Positions 25,892 to 34,029 of a stretch of DNA of 53,890 bases are shown here, piece after piece; position 1 is the first letter of the stretch, and each line of letters opens with the position of its first letter. The stretch comes from Chlamydiia bacterium. GTDB lineage: Bacteria > Chlamydiota > Chlamydiia > Chlamydiales > GCA-2402025. The notes beneath the pieces are model-generated. The model was not told the origin of the DNA and did not search any database. It saw only the letters and a program-made list of their open reading frames with translations. Both the position numbers and the translations under genes were made by a program. The stretch lies in contig JAJACS010000013.1 in NCBI GenBank assembly GCA_022601395.1, forward strand, positions 1 through 53,890, given 5' to 3'.

Positions 25892-26746
25892 ATGATCTGC
25901 CGCTTTTTTATTTCACTTACATTTATTTTAGCATTCATAAATATATCATACAGCGACTTGAAACAATCTTTAAGCTTTAATAATAATGTTGGAGATTGCA
26001 TCACAATTGGAGTACTTTCTCATCCGCATAATCTACAAAACAACGTCCATTTCCAATTAATCACTCCAAAAGGACAAGGACCATTTCCTTTAGTCATATA
26101 TTTGCATGGAGCAAAATCTGGTCCAGGGATTCTTAGTGCTAGAAATTCTCAAGATCACTTTAGGTGTTGGCTTAAAGAAGGAGTAGCAGTACTAGTCCCT
26201 TCTTTACCTGGATTCGGGTATAGCGATGGACCTTGCGACTATTGCGGTGAGTATACCTTAGAAGCACTGAATCAAGTGATTGATCATGTAAAAAGCTTAG
26301 AAAACATTTCTGAAGATCGGATAGGCGCTGTAGGCTTTGGGATGGGTGCGATAGCAGCTACTCTACTTGGAACTAAAAGAGACGATCTTTCTTGTATAGC
26401 AGCAGCTAGTGGCATGTACAATTTACATGATGCTTTTGCGGACTCTTTTGTACTTAAATGGGCTTTTGCAAACAACCGATTTTTCCCTATGAACAAAGAA
26501 GAGATCAAAAAGAGATCGATGTATTTTCAACTGGAAAAGATTCACACGCCTATTTTGTTTTTGCACAGTGAGGATGACCCCGTAGTATCTTGTTACCAGT
26601 CCATCAGAGCTCACCAGAAGCTGCTACAAAATAAGCGTAAATCTTACCTTGTGCTTATTAAGCGTGACACGCACCAAATTCCAAAGAAATACAGCTTTCC
26701 ACCAATCACAGCGTTTTTGAAAAAGCACCTTCTTCAAGAAGACTAG
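25892..26746 (+). CDS. Exported alpha/beta-hydrolase-fold protein lacking the nucleophile serine
   Basis: 284 residues with a signal peptide (about 3-21). The alpha/beta-hydrolase core shows PLVIYLHGAKSG (oxyanion region), VPSLPGFGYSDG, and the elbow VGFGMGA, where the expected Gly-x-Ser-x-Gly is Gly148-Phe-Gly150-Met-Gly152. The acid (D228 or D229 in HSEDDPV) and His (H261 in RDTHQIP) remain. The codon is GGG in an intact frame, so either the enzyme is inactive or it has become a binding protein. The family suggests a dienelactone-hydrolase or peptidase relative. It overlaps the convergent His-rich gene by 4 bases. Confidence 0.82.
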   Translation: MICRFFISLTFILAFINISYSDLKQSLSFNNNVGDCITIGVLSHPHNLQNNVHFQLITPKGQGPFPLVIYLHGAKSGPGILSARNSQDHFRCWLKEGVAVLVPSLPGFGYSDGPCDYCGEYTLEALNQVIDHVKSLENISEDRIGAVGFGMGAIAATLLGTKRDDLSCIAAASGMYNLHDAFADSFVLKWAFANNRFFPMNKEEIKKRSMYFQLEKIHTPILFLHSEDDPVVSCYQSIRAHQKLLQNKRKSYLVLIKRDTHQIPKKYSFPPITAFLKKHLLQED

Positions 26747-27168
26747 CGATGACCTCTACCGCCATGCCCGTGGTGCCCACCGCCACCACCTCTATGACCA
26801 CCACCTCCGTGACCTCTTCCATGATGATCCTCATGATGATCTCGTCTATGATGCCTATCACGATCATGCCTCCAACCGCCGCGGCTATAATAGTAGCCTC
26901 TGCCGTATCTTGGTCCAACTTCATAGTATCCTGGTCCGTAACTAGTCCCGTATCCACCTGGGTTTACTCTAATTCCTTGCCTTTGACACCAAGAATAATA
27001 CTGATACTGGTTAGAAAACCATATTGAGTAGTAGAATCCTGGGCCACTCCAATTATCGTAACCATCACCAAATTCTAGAACAACATCTGGTCGTTTCTGA
27101 TGGTAAGTATTACCGATAGATGGAATGCAGCACACAAGAGCTACGAATATTACTAAATATCTAAACAT
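26743..27168 (-). CDS. Exported His/Gly/Arg-rich protein
   Basis: 141 residues with a signal peptide (about 3-20). A Tyr/Trp/Gly-rich middle part follows (GFYYSIWFSNQYQYYSW segment), then a tail of His, Arg, Asp and Gly (about 95-141; clusters such as DHHEDHHGRGHGGGGHRGG). The tail would bind transition metals or nucleic acid; that is inference from composition. The start at 27168 has GAGGTG 5 bases upstream; a GTG two codons earlier is the alternative. No family is recognised. Confidence 0.7.
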   Translation of the reverse strand: MFRYLVIFVALVCCIPSIGNTYHQKRPDVVLEFGDGYDNWSGPGFYYSIWFSNQYQYYSWCQRQGIRVNPGGYGTSYGPGYYEVGPRYGRGYYYSRGGWRHDRDRHHRRDHHEDHHGRGHGGGGHRGGGGGHHGHGGRGHR

Positions 27169-27276
27169 ACACACACCTCAAATCTTAATATAACAAATTA
27201 AGATTTTAATTGTGCTTATAATTTATTCAAATAAGCCTTAAAAAGGCTTAAGAAGCTAAATCAGAAGAATTACGAA

Positions 27277-28476
27277 CTATTTAATATATTCAGAAATAAA
27301 ATTAAGAAAAAGTTCATCCCAGGAGCTTGAGTAACCCATTAACTGGTAAAGCCTTTCCTTATCTTCATCATTAAGAGTCTTACCAATAGTCTCTTGAGAC
27401 TTTGTAAGAAAATCGCAGTCAGAAGAAGCAAAACTTACTAAGCTTTCCTTAGAACAGGTATCCTGAGCACCTTCTGGAGCAACCTTCAAAAGAGAAACAT
27501 TTGTTAAAAGGAGCTTAGGTGCCATTGAAGTCTGAAAATAGTAGGTTAAGTCACTTATAGATAGGGACTCCAACGTGGTCAAAGGAGAAACAGCTAGAGG
27601 AAGAGAATTGTCATTTAATAGCTCTTCATCATGATTCCCCATCATTTTTGCCCTAGGGTGTTGCTGGAGCAGCAAAAGACTTGAGTCGAAGAATTCATGA
27701 TCCTTATTTTTGTTTAGTAGATTCAAAAAGAAAGGAAAGCCCTCTTCAAAGTAACTAGAACTAGCTCCACCAAGATAAACAAGAACCTTTTGATTCAAAT
27801 CATCTATCTTGAGTTTTGAAAACAACTTCTTTCTGATTTTTTGCTTTTTCTCTCTTAACAAAGAAAGCTTTTTTATTTCAGAGGTAGAGCAGAAGCCTAT
27901 TCCAAAAGTCTTTAGAGAGCTCAAATCGATTTCTTCTTTATCTGAGCAGAAGATTTGACTAGAAGCAAGGTTTTGGTTAGCAAATAGAACTCCAGTCACC
28001 CCTTGTTCCAAAGTTGCTTTTAATTTGTCTGAGTAATCTTTACAGACCCAACTTTCAGGATTATCATAATAAACAAACCTTGCAGCTTTTGAGTTAAGAG
28101 CTTTTAACTCATTGTGTAAGGCTACAATTAGATCTTCACTAATGTCTGTTAAAATGAGTTTGCTACTACTTATCTTATGAGCTAGAAGCTTTGCAATCGG
28201 TTCTATTTCTTTCTGAGGAAGAGTTCCTATGGAAGAATTTTTCGACCATATGCTAATTCTTTTGTGCGGAACCTTTTGCTCTCTTAACACTTTCTCTGCG
28301 TTGTCACCCGCGTAGATTTCAAAAGAAATTCCATTTTCCTTAAGAACCCTTGTTAGGTCAGCAAAATGGTTAGCTGGCCCAGGATGCAGCGTGACTAAAC
28401 AAACGGAAGTTTGTTTAGCAAAAACACATGCACAAGAGCACAACAAAATAGCTAGTAATTGGGATATCTTTTTCAC
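27277..28476 (-). CDS. Exported hypothetical protein with a GT-B-like N-terminal part
   Basis: 399 residues from the GTG at 28476, chosen because it opens directly onto a signal peptide (KKISQLLAILLCSCACVFA); no good SD is seen, and a longer frame begins with TTG inside the upstream gene. The segment after the signal, VCLVTLHPGPANHFADLTRVLKENG, resembles the first strand-loop-helix of GT-B glycosyltransferases. VLVYLGGASSSYFEEGFPFF resembles the start of their second half. The resemblance is weak and an exported glycosyltransferase would be odd, so the function is open. Confidence 0.65.
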   Translation of the reverse strand: MKKISQLLAILLCSCACVFAKQTSVCLVTLHPGPANHFADLTRVLKENGISFEIYAGDNAEKVLREQKVPHKRISIWSKNSSIGTLPQKEIEPIAKLLAHKISSSKLILTDISEDLIVALHNELKALNSKAARFVYYDNPESWVCKDYSDKLKATLEQGVTGVLFANQNLASSQIFCSDKEEIDLSSLKTFGIGFCSTSEIKKLSLLREKKQKIRKKLFSKLKIDDLNQKVLVYLGGASSSYFEEGFPFFLNLLNKNKDHEFFDSSLLLLQQHPRAKMMGNHDEELLNDNSLPLAVSPLTTLESLSISDLTYYFQTSMAPKLLLTNVSLLKVAPEGAQDTCSKESLVSFASSDCDFLTKSQETIGKTLNDEDKERLYQLMGYSSSWDELFLNFISEYIK

Positions 28477-28540
28477 AGCAACAACATCAAAAATGTTGCC
28501 GAAATATATCAGCGTTTTTAAAACATTGCAATAAGTAACA

Positions 28541-28864
28541 TTAAAGCTCTTCAATAATTTTCATGCACACTTCAGGGAACTGCTTTTTTTCATCAAGAGC
28601 ACTCTTTAGTGTAAATACAGCTTTTTTAACATCGTCTGGGAAGCTCTCAAAAACAGAGTCATCATCCTTCGGCCAAGAAGCATCTCTTGTAGCCTTGTCT
28701 GGCCATCTAGAGTATGTCACATAGTAGCCTTCTTCAGACTTATGAATGGAAGAGCCTAAGGCACCCTTTTCTTTCACAAAGTATGTAGCGATCATTTTCC
28801 AAGCTTCTCTGAAATCATCTTCTAAGCCAGGTTTCACATATCCTTGATATAGAACAGCAAACAT
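28541..28864 (-). CDS. ABM-type (antibiotic biosynthesis monooxygenase domain) protein
   Basis: 107 residues with the dimeric alpha/beta-barrel pattern: FAVLYQGYVKPGLEDDFREAWKMIA at the start, then GALGSSIHKSEEGYYVTYSRWPDKATRDA. Members act as small monooxygenases or stress proteins; the substrate here is unknown. The SD GGAGG lies 10 bases upstream of the ATG. The following gene starts 64 bases downstream on the same strand. Confidence 0.82.
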   Translation of the reverse strand: MFAVLYQGYVKPGLEDDFREAWKMIATYFVKEKGALGSSIHKSEEGYYVTYSRWPDKATRDASWPKDDDSVFESFPDDVKKAVFTLKSALDEKKQFPEVCMKIIEEL

Positions 28865-29104
28865 CGTACTAGACCTCCTATCAGCCTAAATCTTAGTCTT
28901 ATATTATTTTAATCATGAGTCATCTTTTGGTTTTTTTCTATAAAAACATACTGAGAGCCTATTCTCAACTAACTCTCTTAATTCAAGAGGTCTGTAATTA
29001 ACTTAATTAAATTGATCATTTAATATTAATCAAATTATCCAAAAGAACCTTTTATTTAATTATCTATTTTGGAAAATGAGAGGTAGAAGAGTATGGAGGG
29101 ATCT

Positions 29105-29386
29105 ATGAGTATCGAAAGAAAATCAAGTTCTTCTCTATGGGCTAAAATGAAAAATAAGGTCCAAGATACTACGAGAGGAGAAAAAAAAGGGTCGACTAAG
29201 AAAAAAGCAAAAGACCCTAAAAAGAGCAAAAAGCGCTCACTTAGTTCTTTAAGAGAGCAAGCAAAGCAATATATTGGAAAGGCTAAGAAGAGTCACCAAA
29301 AACATAAAGCAAAGACAACAAAGAAAAGAAAGCAGCTTGTGAAAAAAGCCCGTAGCATTGTGAGAATGCTACCTAAAATTAAATAA
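29105..29386 (+). CDS. Small, extremely basic (histone-like?) protein
   Basis: 93 residues, of which about 28 are Lys and 7 Arg, with many Ser, Ala and Thr and no long hydrophobic part. Clusters such as KKKAKDPKKSKKR and HKAKTTKKRKQ fit a nucleic-acid-binding protein. Chlamydiae condense DNA with Lys-rich histone-like proteins HctA and HctB; this protein has similar composition but I see no clear alignment to either. The start at 29105 has the perfect SD GGAGGG; the ATG at 29093 overlaps that SD. Confidence 0.75.
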   Translation: MSIERKSSSSLWAKMKNKVQDTTRGEKKGSTKKKAKDPKKSKKRSLSSLREQAKQYIGKAKKSHQKHKAKTTKKRKQLVKKARSIVRMLPKIK

Positions 29387-29419
29387 ATACAGTCTTTTAG
29401 CTGTTGTAAGTTGACGAAA

Positions 29420-29459
29420 CGTTTGTATTTAGCAAATACAAAACGCTATTCCTTTTGGA
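29420..29459. terminator. Possible bidirectional terminator hairpins between convergent genes
   Basis: CGTTTGTATTT (29420-29430) pairs with AAATACAAAACG (29434-29445) with one bulged A. A second small dyad, TTCC-TTTT-GGAA, follows near 29449. There is no clear T-run, so termination is a guess from position between two convergent genes. Confidence 0.35.
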
Positions 29460-29485
29460 ACGTTGCAACTACTTGAAAGCACAGA

Positions 29486-30235
29486 TCAAGAAACCGAGTT
29501 TTTTTTATTTATGCTTCTTTGCGCTCTTTTGCAAATATACTTTGTTTCAGAAGATGTACTTTTTTCAAGAAAATCCTCGCACACCCCTATGACCCAATCA
29601 GGCTTTGATTTTGATGCGTCATTTAGCCAGTTTGCAACAGAATTTTGCACATACCTTGAAGGATCATTATATAGATCTTCAAAAATTCCAAAAGCTAGGC
29701 TTGGATCTTTTTTAAGCTCATTAAGATGCATGCACCAAACTCCTCTTGGCCTTGTGAGCTCTACAACAAACCTTCTAATATTTTCAGAATCGCTTTTAGA
29801 GAATGCTTTTAATAGACTGATCCCTTTATCAAGTTCTTTAGCTAGTTTCTGCCTTATAGCAAGCCACGCCCACTCTCGAACTGAAAAATGTGGATCATCC
29901 GCATACAGCATCATTGCCTCTAAAGACTCTTCGAAACAAAGGTCACTACAACCAATCACACAGCAACCAAAAGCACGGGCAGTATCAGAGGGATGGTTTT
30001 GCAAAACCTTAGCTTCACTAAGGCCTAGTGTTCGATAAATCCACTCTCCTGCAAACTGTACTCTTTTGACTATCCCAAGATCTTTTGGTATTTCTTGAAC
30101 ATCTTCATCTGGATACATGGCATTCAGCAAGATGCTAAGGTCCATAGCAAGGGCTTCAACAAGATGGGCTGTCTCAACCTCACCATGATTTAGCTTCCTT
30201 TTTCTTTCCTCTGATACTGATGCAAGAGTTTTCAC
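29486..30235 (-). CDS. HEAT-repeat DNA alkylation repair-like protein (AlkC/AlkD type)
   Basis: 249 residues built of helical repeats. Segments DPHFSVREWAWLAIR, SENIRRFVVELTRPRGVW and DPSRYVQNSVANWLNDASKSKPDWV match the AlkC/AlkD family, whose HEAT-like repeats flip-free excise alkylated bases. The family call rests on these helical motifs; I cannot assign the exact glycosylase type. It begins 4 bases after the family 1 glycosidase stop, so the two form an operon though their roles look unrelated. Confidence 0.8.
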   Translation of the reverse strand: MKTLASVSEERKRKLNHGEVETAHLVEALAMDLSILLNAMYPDEDVQEIPKDLGIVKRVQFAGEWIYRTLGLSEAKVLQNHPSDTARAFGCCVIGCSDLCFEESLEAMMLYADDPHFSVREWAWLAIRQKLAKELDKGISLLKAFSKSDSENIRRFVVELTRPRGVWCMHLNELKKDPSLAFGIFEDLYNDPSRYVQNSVANWLNDASKSKPDWVIGVCEDFLEKSTSSETKYICKRAQRSINKKNSVS

Positions 30236-30239
30236 TTAA

Positions 30240-31823
30240 TTATGCAGATTCCTCAGCTACATCGCTTGCAGCTATTGTTCTTTCAAAAATGTCAGCAAGC
30301 ACTTTGAAGCCTTCCGTATCTCTTGTTTGCTTTGTTTCAACATCTCTTGCTATGAAGCCAAAATCATGGTCTTTTGAAAAACCGTGAGGCCATTCAAAAT
30401 TACCAAAAAGAGTCCAAAGCAAGCAACCTTTTACATTAATCCCTTTATCTTGAGCTTCTCTTACTGCCTGGGAGAAATCCGCTATGTATTTTGCTCTTCT
30501 TCCATCCATTTTTTTAAGAGCTTCTCGCTCATCATCATTTGAAGCATTTACAATATTTTTACCCGCCGTACCAGCCTCAGTTATAATGAGTGGCAAATCA
30601 TTGCCAAGTCTTGCATCCATCTCTTCAAGAATAGGCAGTATCCCCTGAGGATGGAAGCGGAAGCGCATAGACTCCACCATTTCTTCATTTTCTCTACAGG
30701 TGGAATCAGGAATGTATCCACCAAGAAGAGGCGCTGTGTAGTACTGCACTCCTAAAAAGTCCAAGGAGTTTGTGTTCTTTTCAGCCCACTGCATAAAAGA
30801 TTCATGGAATGCATAGGTAAAGACAAAGCTTGTGATTCTTGCTATATAGTTCCATCTAGATGAAGGTATAAATCTTAGAGCTTGGTGCGTCATACCAACA
30901 TTTAACGGATTCTCTCCAGCTAAATCATGTAGTCTTTCATAGACTCTTTTATGAGCTTCTAGCATGTTTCTTGTAACATGTGCACTCATCCAGAAATTCC
31001 CCTTGCCAGCAGCAGGAAAGTCTCCAAGGATATAGTTTTCAACAGCATTTACGTTGGCTTCATTAAACGTCACAAAGTGACTTACATGATCACTTAGCTT
31101 CTCGTATGCATATGCAGAAAACTGTACAAACTTATCTATTCCATTGTGTGTTTCAAAAAGACTTCTTCCTGACTCACCAAGAGGTGTAACAAAGTGGTGC
31201 AGCGAAACAATTGGAGTCAGACCTCTATCCTTGAAGTAGCCTGCTGTCTCAACATAACGTTGCATTGCCACATCATTAAAGGAACCATCTTCATTTAAAA
31301 CATCAGCCCATTCTACAGAAAAACGTATGGTATTACTGTTTGCTCTTAAAGCTGCATCAGCGGCTGTTTTCATGCCAGCTTTTGTAAGAACATCCACACC
31401 TTGACCAGGAGCTAGGTGAGCCTTTTCACCTTTAAAATGCTCATCTGAGTATTCACCCCAGTCTGAGTTTTTACAAAAGTCCTTATCTGAAGTATTTTGG
31501 TAAGTAGAAACAGAAAATCCCATCATTTCTGTTTTAGCAGGGTCTAAACTTACCTCATCTCTCGAAATAGCAGGAAGGTTAACACCATCTTGAAACTGCT
31601 TATCACCTTCACGGATCCATTCCACTAAATCTCCAGCAAGCCAAAAAGGAGTCGATACGGCAGAGCCGCAAGCAAACACGGCTGCTATAGCTACAGAGTA
31701 TACCCTTCTTGAAAGACTCCCAAGATACGTAGCATTTTCTGGCTCATTAGGCAAACATGCTCCAAGAACTTGGGTCGAACAAAACTGGAGAGGACACTTC
31801 AATACTTCTTCAATAGTAGACAT
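30240..31823 (-). CDS. Glycoside hydrolase family 1 (beta-glycosidase) with N-terminal membrane segment
   Basis: 527 residues from the ATG at 31823 (SD AGAGG 5 bases upstream). The first 40 residues are Cys-containing and polar. A hydrophobic segment follows at about 41-64, then the GH1 barrel: MGFSVSTYQNTSD, RFSVEWADV, VSLHHFVTPLG, the acid/base Glu255 in VTFNEANVN (usual TFNEP) and the nucleophile Glu416 in IITEAGTAG (usual TENG). Both catalytic Glu are present with changed neighbours. It would hydrolyse beta-glucosides or related sugars. The membrane segment is unusual for GH1 and suggests envelope or effector location; that is inference. Confidence 0.9.
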   Translation of the reverse strand: MSTIEEVLKCPLQFCSTQVLGACLPNEPENATYLGSLSRRVYSVAIAAVFACGSAVSTPFWLAGDLVEWIREGDKQFQDGVNLPAISRDEVSLDPAKTEMMGFSVSTYQNTSDKDFCKNSDWGEYSDEHFKGEKAHLAPGQGVDVLTKAGMKTAADAALRANSNTIRFSVEWADVLNEDGSFNDVAMQRYVETAGYFKDRGLTPIVSLHHFVTPLGESGRSLFETHNGIDKFVQFSAYAYEKLSDHVSHFVTFNEANVNAVENYILGDFPAAGKGNFWMSAHVTRNMLEAHKRVYERLHDLAGENPLNVGMTHQALRFIPSSRWNYIARITSFVFTYAFHESFMQWAEKNTNSLDFLGVQYYTAPLLGGYIPDSTCRENEEMVESMRFRFHPQGILPILEEMDARLGNDLPLIITEAGTAGKNIVNASNDDEREALKKMDGRRAKYIADFSQAVREAQDKGINVKGCLLWTLFGNFEWPHGFSKDHDFGFIARDVETKQTRDTEGFKVLADIFERTIAASDVAEESA

Positions 31824-31933
31824 AATTACCTCTGAAATTATAAATAAATATAAATGATATTCACTTACGAGAATATTAATCAATTATTAAGATATTATAA
31901 AAGATCATTAAAGCAGATTGAAAGGTTAAATAT

Positions 31934-31974
31934 AAAAAAACTCCACTTTTAGATGGTATACCTAGAAGTGGAGT
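31934..31974 (-). terminator. Rho-independent terminator after the SET-domain gene
   Basis: Stem ACTCCACTT (31940-31948) with AAGTGGAGT (31966-31974), with an inner GGTATACC dyad. Read on the minus strand it ends in a run of seven T. It lies 22 bases past the SET gene stop. Confidence 0.85.
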
Positions 31975-31995
31975 TATAGACTCATTAGTAGAATT

Positions 31996-32691
31996 TTATA
32001 GGTCAGAAACTAACTCAAGATCCTGATTTACTCTAAATGTCTTCGGAGACATATGAAAAGGCTCATAGTCACACGCTTCCCAGTAGCTATCCTCTTCTCC
32101 TTCGTAGGAAACAAGAAGCTGCTCGCCAGGGTTAATTTTTCTTTTTGCAAAGTAGATCACTTCTAGGCTTCTTTCTGGAAGATTATAAGAGTTTTTACCA
32201 ATTTCAATCGTATCAGCATATACATTTGGATCTTCAGAGTGATTGATAGATCTTGTAAAATTGCCCTTCTTTAAAGCATCTAGCTTGATAGCATAAAGTC
32301 TTGCTGGAGAAAATCTATTAGCACGATCGTACTGTTTTTGTTCTTCTTTGTTTAAATACATGTCTGAGAGAGGCGCAAAAGCGTAGTCAGCATCATCTGG
32401 CTCGTTCTGAGGTACAATAGTAACTTCACCTGTATACGGAGCAATCACACTTCCTTTTTCAATAGGAGCTGCATCAGTCCTGAGAAATAAGCCCTCACCA
32501 AGGTTATTTGGAAGAGTTTTACGAACGAATTGCTTTGGCAACTCATGCTTTTTAATTTCTTCTGAAATCTCAAAGATCTCTTTTAGAACTTTCTTTGAAG
32601 CTTTTCTAATCGCAAAATTCTGCCTGTCAACCTCTCTTGCAATGATTTCATCTACTTCTTTACTAATAATCTGACTTGTAAATTTAAACAT
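31996..32691 (-). CDS. SET-domain protein (putative lysine methyltransferase)
   Basis: 231 residues. The N-terminal 55 are helical and charged. The SET core then shows GEGLFL (65-70), IAPYTGEV (83-90), FTRSINHSEDPNV (145-157; the R-x-x-NHS-x-x-PN motif) and INPGEQLLVSYEGEE (186-200). A Cys after the core could be part of a post-SET. SET enzymes transfer methyl from AdoMet to protein Lys. Chlamydia NUE (CT737, 219 residues) is a SET-domain effector of similar size and layout, so this may be an ortholog or analog. The start ATG has GAGAGAA upstream. It is a single-gene unit with its own -10 and terminator. Confidence 0.88.
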   Translation of the reverse strand: MFKFTSQIISKEVDEIIAREVDRQNFAIRKASKKVLKEIFEISEEIKKHELPKQFVRKTLPNNLGEGLFLRTDAAPIEKGSVIAPYTGEVTIVPQNEPDDADYAFAPLSDMYLNKEEQKQYDRANRFSPARLYAIKLDALKKGNFTRSINHSEDPNVYADTIEIGKNSYNLPERSLEVIYFAKRKINPGEQLLVSYEGEEDSYWEACDYEPFHMSPKTFRVNQDLELVSDL

Positions 32692-32729
32692 AAATTCTCT
32701 CTAAAAATAACTATTATTTCCTTTTAAAT

Positions 32730-32735
32730 ATTATA
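32730..32735 (-). promoter_or_regulatory. -10 element of the SET-gene promoter
   Basis: A perfect TATAAT on the minus strand, 38 bases upstream of the ATG. No good -35 is visible; the upstream stretch is T-rich. Confidence 0.45.
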
Positions 32736-32878
32736 CACAAAAAAATCAATTAATTGCGATCCAAATAAAAATTATAAATTTTGAGAACTTGAGGAATACT
32801 ACAACATAAACTTCTTATGATTAAGATGCTAGACCTACACTAACAAGCAGTCAAAATAGTATTACGTTTGTACTTGTA

Positions 32879-33484
32879 TTAGTTTTCTGTGTTTATGTAA
32901 GTCACATTGAGATTGGAGCGAATCTTCTCTATAGCTTTCTTTTGAAATTCGCCTTCTAGATATTGTTTTCTGCCAAAATTAAAAGAATTTCCATAATCAG
33001 GATCTTCAAATCGCTCACCTGCAAAATACCTTTTAGAGTTGTATCTTGGGATGATATGCCAATGAAAGTGAGGGTCGGGATTCTTTTCCCTATAAGCTTG
33101 GTTCATTAGATATGCTACATTAAAGTGCGTTGAAGCAAAACTTTTCTTAAGAGCTGGCAAGTACACTTTTAGAATCTCTCGATACTCTTTAGCCTCTTCA
33201 TCCGTCATCTCTTCATAAGAGCCAAAATGTCTTTGTGAAGTAATAAGTGATCGACCAAGATATGCTTGGTTTTTCCAATAAGTAATCTTCCAGTGCTTTG
33301 TAAAAGCGATGGTAGCTTTATATTTTGTGCTATCTGTGCAAAGAATGCATTGTTCAAAGTGATCCTCAGCTTCTTCGTTATAAGCAAAAAATTGAAGTTT
33401 CTCATCTGCAAAAGAACAGCTAAACAAAGTAAACAAGCACCCAAGGGAAAGTAAAATACGTTTTGCTTTTTTCATACTAGACAT
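32879..33484 (-). CDS. HIT-family protein with a lipoprotein signal
   Basis: 201 residues. The N-terminus is KKAKR, a hydrophobic stretch and the lipobox LFSC (C23), so it should be lipid-anchored outside the cytoplasm. The rest is a HIT hydrolase: QCILC (C46, C49), LGRSLITSQRHFGSYEEMT and the HIT motif PHFHWHI (H139, H141, H143). HIT proteins cut nucleotide-phosphate bonds and are normally cytosolic. The start at 33484 is chosen for GAGAAG upstream; the ATG at 33475 is possible. It overlaps the acetyltransferase stop by 8 bases, so the two form an operon. Confidence 0.85.
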   Translation of the reverse strand: MSSMKKAKRILLSLGCLFTLFSCSFADEKLQFFAYNEEAEDHFEQCILCTDSTKYKATIAFTKHWKITYWKNQAYLGRSLITSQRHFGSYEEMTDEEAKEYREILKVYLPALKKSFASTHFNVAYLMNQAYREKNPDPHFHWHIIPRYNSKRYFAGERFEDPDYGNSFNFGRKQYLEGEFQKKAIEKIRSNLNVTYINTEN

Positions 33485-33962
33485 CAAGCTTCTCTATTAC
33501 ATCTTCTGTTAACCTAAACACTGTCCACTCATCCATCGGTTTAGCACCTATTTTTTTATAGAAATTAATTGCTTTTTCATTCCAGTTAAGCACCCACCAG
33601 TCTGCTCTTCCACAATTTCTTTCTTTTGCGAGTGAGCAGATCTTTTTCAAAATCATTTCTCCGTAGCCTTTCCCTCTAAACTCTTCTCTTACATAGAGAT
33701 CTTCTATATAGATTCCTTTCCTACCAAGAAAAGTAGAAAAATTGTGAAAAAACAGAACAAAACCGACACTTTTTTCGCCTTCTTCTGCAATAAGAACCTC
33801 TGGACCTTTAGAATCATTAAAAAGGCTTTCATGAAGTGTCTCTTCATCTGCTACAACCTCATGAAGGAGCTTTTCATAGTCAGCAAGTTCTTTGATAAGC
33901 TGAAGTATCAAAGGGACATCTTGCTTTTCAGCAATTCTTATTTTCAAATCTAGATTTTTCAT
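33477..33962 (-). CDS. GNAT acetyltransferase (diamine acetyltransferase-like)
   Basis: 161 residues. The acetyl-CoA site is LYVREEFRGKGYGEMIL (R-x-x-G-x-G). The end, WWVLNWNEKAINFYKKIGAKPMDEW, is very like the spermidine/spermine and thialysine acetyltransferase group, so a polyamine or small-amine substrate is likely. The SD AGAGGAG lies 6 bases upstream. It is first in an operon with the HIT lipoprotein gene. Confidence 0.88.
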   Translation of the reverse strand: MKNLDLKIRIAEKQDVPLILQLIKELADYEKLLHEVVADEETLHESLFNDSKGPEVLIAEEGEKSVGFVLFFHNFSTFLGRKGIYIEDLYVREEFRGKGYGEMILKKICSLAKERNCGRADWWVLNWNEKAINFYKKIGAKPMDEWTVFRLTEDVIEKLDV

Positions 33963-33987
33963 TATTACTCCTCTATTAGAGACAGTA

Positions 33988-33993
33988 ATTATA
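33988..33993 (-). promoter_or_regulatory. -10 element for the GNAT-HIT operon
   Basis: Perfect TATAAT on the minus strand, preceded by GGG, 25 bases upstream of the ATG. No clear -35. Confidence 0.45.
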
Positions 33994-34029
33994 CCCTAGA
34001 TTATTAATAAAAAGGAGTAGAAATTATGC

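Noticed and set aside
29463..30038. 191-residue plus-strand frame
   Set aside because: It lies wholly over the AlkC/AlkD-like gene on the other strand, which has clear family motifs and an operon context.
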